Below, piece after piece: positions 1 through 6,231 of a stretch of 7,496 nucleotides of DNA. This DNA is from a bacterium (GTDB lineage: Bacteria; UBA9089; JAHJRX01). Location of the stretch: assembly GCA_030017825.1 (NCBI GenBank), contig JASEGW010000068.1, positions 1-7,496 of the forward strand, in the 5' to 3' direction. Numbering within the stretch: the stretch's first letter is position 1; the number at the start of each line of letters is the position of its first letter. A program made the position numbers and the translations under genes. The notes below the pieces were generated by a model, which worked only from the letters and a program-made list of their open reading frames with translations, did no database searches and was not told where the DNA came from.

Positions 1-111
1 ACCCACAAAGTGGGTCGTTGTTTCGGATCTCGAATTTTACTTAAGTGTGCTACAATACCTAATTATTTTTGCATGGGTACTTAGATGGTAAGTAGAAGAT
101 GCTGGAAGTAT
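1..111 (+). rRNA. rrf: 5S ribosomal RNA, 5' end outside window (divergent)
   Basis: This is the 5S RNA of the large ribosomal subunit, lacking only about 12-15 nt of the 5' strand of helix I, which would lie before base 1. Bases 4-11 (CACAAAGT) can pair with 39-47 (ACTTAAGTG) as helix II, leaving an unpaired A as in normal 5S. TCG at 15-17 pairs with CGA at 31-33 around a 13-nt loop C, whose CGGATCT resembles the usual CCGAACT. The 3' segment near 90-105 (AAGTAGAAGATGCTGG) resembles the conserved AGTAGG...GCTG end. The implied total length, about 124 nt, fits 5S. A terminator follows directly. The helix IV/V region (50-95) is unusual: it pairs largely as CTAC/GTAG and TACC/GGTA rather than showing a clear loop E. 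The identification rests on eye alignment and partial folding, and the exact 3' end is uncertain by a few bases. Confidence 0.6.
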
Positions 112-117
112 GTGAAA

Positions 118-146
118 AACACTAATAATCTGGTGTTCTTTTTATT
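118..146 (+). terminator. Rho-independent terminator after the 5S rRNA
   Basis: A 7-bp stem, AACACTA (118-124) with TGGTGTT (131-137), encloses a 6-nt loop and is followed by CTTTTTATT. It includes one G-T pair. It sits a few bases after the 5S 3' end and before the tRNA promoter, so it would end an upstream rRNA transcript. Confidence 0.55.
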
Positions 147-165
147 GGATGCGGAATAATACAAA

Positions 166-193
166 TTGACATTTTCTAAAGTTTTGTTAAAAT
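166..193 (+). promoter_or_regulatory. sigma70-type promoter for tRNA-Leu
   Basis: The -35 box is a perfect TTGACA (166-171). A 16-bp spacer separates it from TAAAAT (188-193), a 5/6 match to the -10 consensus. Transcription would start near 199-201, almost at the first base of the mature tRNA, so the precursor would have essentially no 5' leader. Together with the preceding terminator this suggests the tRNA is expressed independently of the rRNA genes. Confidence 0.7.
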
Positions 194-201
194 AGTTTAA
201 A

Positions 202-289
202 GCCGGGGTGGTGGAATTGGTAGACACGCTAGGTTGAGGGCCTAGTGGGCAGATTGCCTGTACGAGTTCAAATCTCGTCCCCGGCACCA
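202..289 (+). tRNA. tRNA-Leu (anticodon GAG), CCA encoded
   Basis: This is a class II leucine tRNA reading CUC/CUU codons. The acceptor stem is GCCGGGG (202-208) with CCCCGGC (279-285), fully paired, followed by discriminator A286 and an encoded CCA (287-289). The D loop contains the GG of AATTGGTAGA. The anticodon stem CTAGG/CCTAG carries the loop TTGAGGG, giving anticodon GAG. A long variable arm pairs GGGCA with TGCCT, as expected for Leu. The T arm is ACGAG-TTCAAAT-CTCGT. All arms fold without mismatch apart from one wobble in the variable stem, so the gene looks intact and functional. The discriminator A and the long variable arm support leucine identity. Confidence 0.97.
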
Positions 290-303
290 TTTCTAATATA
301 AGC

Positions 304-320
304 CACAGATAAACACAGAT
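304..320. repeat. short direct repeat CACAGAT (N3) CACAGAT
   Basis: Two exact CACAGAT copies (304-310 and 314-320) are separated by AAA, giving a 10-bp period. The repeat lies 15 bp after the tRNA and just before the transposase remnant. It could be a small dispersed repeat unit or debris from the insertion. No function can be assigned. Confidence 0.4.
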
Positions 321-340
321 TTTATAAAGAAAAAGAATGA

Positions 341-779
341 TACTTCCATGCCAATATATTTAAAGATATTGTACTATCTCGCATTGCAAACCCTAAAAGC
401 AAACGAGCAAACGTAGATATGTTGGAAGAAAACTTTGGAATTACTATAGATTTAGATAAAGTCTATAAAATGATGGATAAACTTGATGATAAAGCAATAG
501 AAGAGTTAAGTACCATAACTTATCAAAATACAGCCAATCTATTTAATCAAAAATAGATGTAATTTTTTTGATTGTACTACCATATACTTTGAATCGTTTA
601 TAGAAGATGAATTTAAGAAAAATGGTTACAGCAAAGACTTAAAATTCAATCAGCCTCAAGTCTTATTAGCATTAATGGTAACAAAAGAAGGTCTATCAAT
701 AAGCTATAAAACATTTGCAGGTGATAAATATGAAGGCCATACCTTAATTCCTGCTTTGGAAGATATCAAGGAAAGGTAG
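341..779 (+). pseudogene. IS1634-type (IS4-superfamily) transposase remnant, frameshifted and truncated
   Basis: Conceptual translation gives a central piece of a DDE transposase. Bases 341-556 read YFHANIFKDIVLSRIANP, then a region containing MLEENFGI and KVYKMMDKLD, ending LFNQK-stop at 554-556. Bases 567-779 read FDCTTIYFESFIEDEF, then GYSKDLKFNQPQVLLAL, then GHTLIPALEDIKER-stop. Normal relatives have these segments continuous, joined by a KIDVIFFD-like stretch. Here one A is missing from the A5 run at 549-553 and one T from the T7 run at 563-569; restoring both bases restores a single frame. The first catalytic Asp (FFD) is present. The amino-terminal portion and the carboxy-terminal half with the remaining DDE residues are absent, so it cannot be active. 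No terminal inverted repeats are visible. Family assignment is from remembered motif similarity; IS4-superfamily membership is more secure than the exact family. Confidence 0.8.
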
Positions 780-819
780 TCAATCAGTAGAAGTTGGCCA
801 AACTCTTTTTTAATAGAAT

Positions 820-849
820 AAAAAAAGGAAGAAATTAAATTCTTCCTTT
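820..849 (-). terminator. Rho-independent terminator of the minus-strand lipoprotein gene
   Basis: A perfect 10-bp stem, AAAGGAAGAA (824-833) with TTCTTCCTTT (840-849), has a 6-nt loop. On the minus strand the stem runs directly into seven consecutive T (826-820). It lies about 60 bp beyond the stop codon of the small lipoprotein gene. On the plus strand only three T follow the stem before ATACC, so termination in that direction would be weaker. Confidence 0.8.
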
Positions 850-906
850 ATACCTCTTTTATTTTTTGTTTCTATATATTAATGAAATAAAAATTATTAA
901 AAGAAG

Positions 907-1143
907 TTACTTTTTCTTTTTAGCTGGAGCTGCTGGAGCTGCTGGAGCTGCTGGAGCTGCTGGAGCTGCTGGAGCTGCTTCGTCTATAGTTTTTTGTACG
1001 TCTTCAGCACTTTCACTTTGTACGTCTTCAGCACTTTCACTTTGAGTGTCTTTATCAGTTGCTTTAGGAGCACAACTGTTAAAACTAATAGCAAGAGTGA
1101 AGACAAAACAAATTGTTAAAAGCAAGACTAGTAATTTTTGCAT
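907..1143 (-). CDS. small repeat-rich probable lipoprotein, function unknown
   Basis: The protein is 78 aa and matches no family I recognise. Residues 1-24 look like a lipoprotein signal peptide: MQK start, hydrophobic LLVLLLTICFVFTLAI, then FNSC with Cys24 as the possible lipidation site. The lipobox is imperfect, with Phe and Asn at -3 and -2, so a secreted or membrane-anchored form is also possible. The mature part is built from low-complexity blocks: two copies of an acidic 8-mer (Q/S-E-S-A-E-D-V), six AAP units (residues 56-73), and a terminal KKKK. The repeats are exact in DNA as well as protein, indicating recent slippage. An AAAAGG about 5 nt before the ATG is the likelier ribosome site; a better AAGGAG lies about 14 nt upstream. 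It has its own strong promoter and terminator, so it is a single-gene unit. The AAP stretch could be an extended linker. Confidence 0.75.
   Translation of the reverse strand: MQKLLVLLLTICFVFTLAISFNSCAPKATDKDTQSESAEDVQSESAEDVQKTIDEAAPAAPAAPAAPAAPAAPAKKKK
925..978 (-). repeat. six perfect 9-bp tandem repeats encoding AAP
   Basis: TGGAGCTGC is repeated six times without a mismatch; on the coding strand each copy reads GCA GCT CCA. Identical codons throughout point to recent expansion by slippage rather than selection for the peptide alone. Copy number probably varies between strains. Confidence 0.95.
996..1043 (-). repeat. two perfect 24-bp tandem repeats encoding an acidic 8-mer
   Basis: A 24-bp unit (996-1019) is repeated exactly at 1020-1043 and encodes an acidic octapeptide made of the residues Q, S, E, S, A, E, D and V. 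It is a second, independent in-frame duplication in the same 78-codon gene. Confidence 0.95.
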
Positions 1144-1215
1144 AAGTACCTTTTCTACTCCTTTCTTTAAAATATAAAATCTAAGACTATGTTAGACACC
1201 TTATTCACACAAAAT

Positions 1216-1243
1216 ATTATACAAATGTATAAATATTTGTCAA
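1216..1243 (-). promoter_or_regulatory. consensus sigma70-type promoter of the lipoprotein gene
   Basis: On the minus strand a perfect TTGACA (1238-1243) is followed by a 16-bp spacer and a perfect TATAAT (1216-1221). Transcription should start near 1209, leaving a 5' leader of about 66 nt before the ATG. Upstream of the -35 box (1244-1290) lies an almost pure A/T tract with A- and T-runs, which may act as an UP element. This is the best promoter on the minus strand of the window. Confidence 0.8.
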
Positions 1244-1316
1244 GAGAAAATTAAATAATTAATATAAAAAATAAAAAATTAATAAATTTTCAGGTGTCAG
1301 ATATCAGAAATTAAGT

Positions 1317-1364
1317 AGAATTCAGAATATAGAATCCAGAAAATAGAACCCAGAAGCAAGAAAT
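1317..1364. repeat. AGAANNN array, 7-bp period (about 14-bp units)
   Basis: AGAA occurs seven times in a row at exact 7-bp spacing (1317, 1324, 1331, 1338, 1345, 1352, 1359), with spacers ttc, tat, tcc, aat, ccc and gca. The base before AGAA mostly alternates between T and C, so the array can also be read as three and a half 14-bp units. A related heptad series, CAGGTGT CAGATAT CAGAAAT, lies just before it at 1291-1311, out of phase. It is non-coding and lies between the end of gatA and the lipoprotein promoter. No function is known to me. Confidence 0.75.
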
Positions 1365-1426
1365 TAATAAATCTACCTTTTATTTTAAAGTTAATACTTG
1401 AAAGCTTATGTCTGAACGGTTGCTAA

Positions 1427-2881
<1,455 letters not shown>

Positions 2882-2887
2882 TTATTT

Positions 2888-2892
2888 CTCCT
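2888..2892 (-). promoter_or_regulatory. Shine-Dalgarno fixing the GTG start of gatA
   Basis: AGGAG on the minus strand lies 6 nt before GTG (2881-2879). No in-frame ATG gives a plausible GatA N-terminus, so this site supports initiation at GTG. Confidence 0.7.
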
Positions 2893-2980
2893 GTAATTCA
2901 TTAAAGATTATGCTCTTTGAATTCATGATAAAAACTAAATTTTGGTGTAGATTTAATACAGGTCGGCATAAATAAATACT

Positions 2981-3004
2981 GATAATTAAAAACTTGTAAT
3001 TATC
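2981..3004 (-). terminator. possible weak terminator hairpin after the aminotransferase gene
   Basis: GATAATTA (2981-2988) and TAATTATC (2997-3004) form a perfect 8-bp inverted repeat with an 8-nt loop, 18 bp beyond the aminotransferase stop codon. The stem is almost all A-T and the following minus-strand sequence is AGTATTTATTT, not a clean T-run. It could slow or partly stop transcription before gatA, or be chance in AT-rich DNA. Confidence 0.3.
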
Positions 3005-3021
3005 GGTGTTCAGAGATTTCT

Positions 3022-4218
3022 TTAGCTAAGTTTTTCTTTAATCGAAGGAGCATATTGATAAGCTTTTTTTATTATCTGGCAAATATTTAATATGTCCTTT
3101 TCTTTCATATGATTATATAATGGAAGGCATAAAATATGCTCAGAAATAAAATTTGTATTGACTAAATTTTCTTGAATAAATTCTTTTTCGTAAGCGTTTT
3201 GTTTATGAACTGGAGGAAAGAAATATTTGCGGCTACTTATATTTTCTTTTTCTAAGACTAAAGCCAGAATATTTCTATCTAATCCAAATTTAGCTGGATC
3301 TATTAGAATAGCAAAATCTTTATAACAAGAAGAAGAATCTTTTTCTATTTTTTGAAAACTTATCCCTGGAATATTTTTTAAATTATCTAAATAAAGATTA
3401 ATTAACTTTTTTCTTTTAACTAATCTTTCTGGAAGTAATTCTAAGTTTTCAAGGGCGATAATAGCACTGATTTCTAACATGCGAGCATTTAATCCTACAA
3501 ATTCGCAATTATAATTTCCAGGATTTCCATAATCCCGACCAATTCTTATTTCATCTGCTAATCTTTTGTTATTAGTAGCTACTATTCCTCCTTCTCCAGC
3601 TACTAAAACTTTAGTAGGACTGAGGCTAAAGACTTCCATTTCTCCAAAACCAGCTAAAGGTTTATTCTTGTAACTAGAGCCAAAGGCATGAGCGGCATCA
3701 TAAATAACTTTAAGAGAATATTTATGGGCTATTTTGTTAAGTTCTTCTACTTGGGCAGGATTGCCAAAGATATGGACAGCCATAATGGCTGAAGTATCTT
3801 TAGTTATATATTTTTCTATAGAAGTTAAATCTATATTAAAAGTTTCTTGATGACAATCTACAAAAATAGGAGTGAGGTTATTCCAAATTAGAGCATGCAC
3901 GCTAGCGCAAAAAGTAAAACTAGGAACAATAATCTTTCCCTTTAATTTTAAAGCTTTTATGCCTAAGATTAAGCCCAAAGTACAATTAGCTACACATACA
4001 GCATGTTTAACATTTAAATATTGAGCTATTTTTTTTTCTAATAGCTCTACATATTTTGCATTAGTAACTAAACCACTTGAAAAAGTTTCTTTAAGCCTAT
4101 TTTCTATGCCCTTAAAAGGAGGCAAAGAAGGACGAACCATTGGAATAAGACTATTAAAAACAGGCTTTCCTCCTAAGATAGCTAACTTTCCTGATTCTTT
4201 TATTGAAGTAAGTTTCAT
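3022..4218 (-). CDS. DegT/DnrJ/EryC1/StrS-family PLP-dependent aminotransferase
   Basis: Members of this family transfer an amino group from glutamate to a keto sugar nucleotide, giving amino sugars for surface polysaccharide, glycoprotein glycans or antibiotics. The 398-aa length is typical. The fold type I landmarks are in order: KLAILGGKP near the N-terminus, NCT (79-81) for phosphate binding, Asp174 and His177 in IYDAAHAFG, PLP lysine Lys203 in SLSPTK followed by AGEGG, and the GLNARMLE motif at 242-249. The ATG at 4216-4218 lacks a good Shine-Dalgarno (only AAAG very close by). Homologues often begin nearer the KLAILGGKP segment, so about 10 residues of N-terminal extension are uncertain. 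The substrate cannot be read from sequence. With the nearby 2-epimerase and acyltransferase, a role in making an acylamino sugar or nonulosonic acid is reasonable. A 132-bp gap separates it from deoB. Confidence 0.88.
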   Translation of the reverse strand: MKLTSIKESGKLAILGGKPVFNSLIPMVRPSLPPFKGIENRLKETFSSGLVTNAKYVELLEKKIAQYLNVKHAVCVANCTLGLILGIKALKLKGKIIVPSFTFCASVHALIWNNLTPIFVDCHQETFNIDLTSIEKYITKDTSAIMAVHIFGNPAQVEELNKIAHKYSLKVIYDAAHAFGSSYKNKPLAGFGEMEVFSLSPTKVLVAGEGGIVATNNKRLADEIRIGRDYGNPGNYNCEFVGLNARMLEISAIIALENLELLPERLVKRKKLINLYLDNLKNIPGISFQKIEKDSSSCYKDFAILIDPAKFGLDRNILALVLEKENISSRKYFFPPVHKQNAYEKEFIQENLVNTNFISEHILCLPLYNHMKEKDILNICQIIKKAYQYAPSIKEKLS

Positions 4219-4350
4219 AAGCTTTATTGATAAAAATTCAAACTTTACTTAATTGTTAAATAAAAGCATGCTTTTTTACTAATTCTCAAAACATATACTA
4301 TATTTTTTGATGAAAAGCAAGGGGTTTATCTTTATCTAAAAGATTTATTA

Positions 4351-5535
4351 CTATCCTAATATCATATTTAGGAAACTTTTTCCATTTTTTAGACTTGTAA
4401 CATTAAATATTTCAGCAATAGTTTGGCCGACATCGGCAAAAGATTCTCTTATTCCTAAATTTCTTCCAGAAAAATATCTTTTAGTATAAACTAATAAAGG
4501 AACATATTCTCGAGTATGATCAGTTCCCTTAAAAGTGGGGTCACAACCGTGGTCTGCAGTAATAATTAATAAATCATCATCATTTAAACAAGTAAAAATT
4601 TCTGGAATATGATTATCAAATTCTAAGAGAGCTTTAGCATAACCGAATATATCATTCCTATGCCCATATATCATATCAAAATCAATTAAATTTGTAAAGA
4701 TTAAACCTTCTTTAACTTTCTTTAAAGCATCTATAATTTTATGAATTCCATCATGGTTGTTTTCTGTTGATAAGCAGTTTTTTATTCCAGAGCCACCGAA
4801 CAAGTCTTTTATCTTGCCAATACCTAAAATATTTATATTATTTTTTTCCAAAATGTTAAGCAAAGTATCTGAAGGAGGTTTTAGAGAGAAATCTTTTCTA
4901 TTTTTAGTTCGTACAAAGAAACTTGGTTCGCCAATAAAAGGACGAGCAATTACTCTCCCTACTTGATAAGGATTTAATATTTCTCGAGTAATTTCACAAA
5001 TTCTATACAATTTATCCAGAGGTATTATCTCTTCATGGGCAGCTATTTGAAACACGCTATCTGCAGAAGTATAAACAATAGGTTTTTTAGTTTTTAAATG
5101 CTCTTCTCCTAAGTGTTTAATAATTTCTGTTCCTGATGCAGGATAATTACCCAGTATTTCAAAACCTGTTTTAGCAGTGAATTCTTTAACTATTTTATCA
5201 GGAAATCCTTTGGGAAAAACAGGAAAAGGTTTTTTAGTAATTAATCCAGCTATTTCCCAATGGCCAATAGTGGAATCTTTTCCTGCGGAACGCTCTCCCA
5301 TTTTTCCATAGGAAGCTTTAGAGGCAATATTATTTTTTATTCCTTTTATATTTGCAATTAGGCCTAATCCTAAAGATTCTAAATTTGGAAGATTAAGTCC
5401 TTGCAAATGATTAGCTATATTACCCAGAGTATTGCAGCCATCATCTCTATATTGCTTTGCATCGGGAAGTGCACCAATTCCTACACTATCTAAGATAATT
5501 AAGGCTACTCTTTTGAAGATAATGTTGTTTTTCAT
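4351..5535 (-). CDS. deoB: phosphopentomutase
   Basis: DeoB interconverts (deoxy)ribose 1-phosphate and 5-phosphate in cytosolic nucleoside salvage. It belongs to the alkaline phosphatase superfamily and uses two Mn ions. The 394-aa length is normal. Visible landmarks are ILDSVGIGALPDA with metal ligand Asp16, GKDSTIGHWE at 85-94, YTSADSVFQIAAHEE in the cap domain, VGRVIARPFIGEP, and DFDMIYGHR with Asp287 and His292. ITADHGCDP supplies Asp328 and His329, and GTDHTREYVPLL supplies His340. All metal ligands are present. The position equivalent to the phosphorylated Thr85 of the Bacillus enzyme appears to be Ser88 here, in the order KDST, which should still work as a phosphate carrier. The ATG follows the acyltransferase gene by 31 bp with only a weak AGAGA site, so cotranscription with it is likely. 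The similar phosphoglycerate mutases lack this cap sequence. Confidence 0.96.
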   Translation of the reverse strand: MKNNIIFKRVALIILDSVGIGALPDAKQYRDDGCNTLGNIANHLQGLNLPNLESLGLGLIANIKGIKNNIASKASYGKMGERSAGKDSTIGHWEIAGLITKKPFPVFPKGFPDKIVKEFTAKTGFEILGNYPASGTEIIKHLGEEHLKTKKPIVYTSADSVFQIAAHEEIIPLDKLYRICEITREILNPYQVGRVIARPFIGEPSFFVRTKNRKDFSLKPPSDTLLNILEKNNINILGIGKIKDLFGGSGIKNCLSTENNHDGIHKIIDALKKVKEGLIFTNLIDFDMIYGHRNDIFGYAKALLEFDNHIPEIFTCLNDDDLLIITADHGCDPTFKGTDHTREYVPLLVYTKRYFSGRNLGIRESFADVGQTIAEIFNVTSLKNGKSFLNMILG

Positions 5536-5566
5536 TCATGATTTCTCTAATCAATAAAAAGCTTTA

Positions 5567-6220
5567 CTATTTTTGCAATTTAGATTTTTCTTTTACCTTG
5601 GCAGGAACTCCAACTGCTGTAACTCCATCAGATATATCATTGATTACTACTGAACCTGCTCCTACCATAACATTTTTTCCAACATTAATGTAGGGTATGA
5701 TTGTTGATCCAGCTCCAATTGTAGTATTTTGCTTTATTTTTACATTTCCACCTAATTGGGCGCCTGAAGCAATATGAACATTGTCTTCAATTATATTTTG
5801 ATGTTCAACAATAACTCCTGTATTTATAATACAGTTGTCGCCAATTATAGAATCTGTCCAAACTGTAGCTCTAGCAGAAACAACAACTCCTGAACCAATT
5901 TTAGCTGTTTTAGATATAATTGCACTGGGATGAATAGCGTTTATAATTATCAAACCTGCTTTCTTAAATTTTTTAAAGAACATACTTCTTGTTTCGTTAT
6001 GTCCAATAGCAATTATACTACCTATTACGCCTTTTTCTTTTATTAATTTTGGAATTAAAGAAATATCTCCAAAAACCTTGTGATTATTTACAAATTTACC
6101 ATGAAGTTTAGGATCGCTATCTAAAAATCCAACAACTTCATAGTCTTTTGACTCTAAAAGTATATCTAAAACAACTCTACCATGTCCTCCAGCACCCATT
6201 ATAAAAATTTTTTCTGCCAT
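5567..6220 (-). CDS. NeuD/PglD-type sugar O- or N-acyltransferase (left-handed beta-helix)
   Basis: This family acetylates amino-sugar nucleotides (PglD, LegH) or sialic acids (NeuD) using acetyl-CoA. The 217-aa length matches. An N-terminal Rossmann-like domain begins with KIFIMGAGGHGRVV (Gly-rich loop about 9-15) and binds the nucleotide sugar. A hexapeptide-repeat beta-helix runs from about residue 97 (HPSAIISKTAKIG) to the C-terminus. VIVEHQ places His140 where the catalytic base lies in PglD, and the end GVTAVGVPAKV is typical. The start is well supported: AGAGGTG sits 4 nt before the ATG and overlaps the stop codon of the upstream epimerase gene, only 9 bp away, so the two are almost certainly cotranscribed and translationally coupled. 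Sequence alone does not separate NeuD from LegH/PglD specificity, so no symbol is given. Confidence 0.88.
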   Translation of the reverse strand: MAEKIFIMGAGGHGRVVLDILLESKDYEVVGFLDSDPKLHGKFVNNHKVFGDISLIPKLIKEKGVIGSIIAIGHNETRSMFFKKFKKAGLIIINAIHPSAIISKTAKIGSGVVVSARATVWTDSIIGDNCIINTGVIVEHQNIIEDNVHIASGAQLGGNVKIKQNTTIGAGSTIIPYINVGKNVMVGAGSVVINDISDGVTAVGVPAKVKEKSKLQK

Positions 6221-6224
6221 TTGT

Positions 6225-6231
6225 CACCTCT
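6225..6231 (-). promoter_or_regulatory. Shine-Dalgarno overlapping the upstream stop codon
   Basis: On the minus strand AGAGGTG precedes the acyltransferase ATG by 4 nt and shares bases with the TAG stop (6232-6230) of the epimerase gene. A terminating ribosome would cover this site, favouring coupled translation and fixed stoichiometry of the two enzymes. Confidence 0.7.

Noticed and set aside
1..15. Perfect hairpin ACCCAC-AAA-GTGGGT at the window start considered as a terminator
   Set aside because: No T-run follows, and the bases fit better as parts of 5S helices II and III.
81..290. 69-aa open frame on the minus strand
   Set aside because: It runs antisense through the tRNA-Leu and 5S sequence; the protein is a shadow of RNA genes.
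1291..1364. AGAANNN array considered as a CRISPR array
   Set aside because: Units of 7 or 14 bp are far too short, there are no 25-40-bp repeats with unique spacers, and no cas genes are present.
4262..4278. Palindrome AAAAGCATGCTTTT between deoB and the aminotransferase gene, considered as a terminator
   Set aside because: The realistic stem is only 5 bp around a CATG loop, and it lies about 75 bp beyond the deoB stop; too weak to call.
4328..4344. ATCTTT/AAAGAT hairpin just after deoB
   Set aside because: A 6-bp mostly A-T stem without a clear T-run on the minus strand; chance pairing is likely in this composition.
4757..4966. 69-aa open frame on the plus strand
   Set aside because: It is antisense inside deoB, whose conserved motifs leave no doubt about the coding strand.
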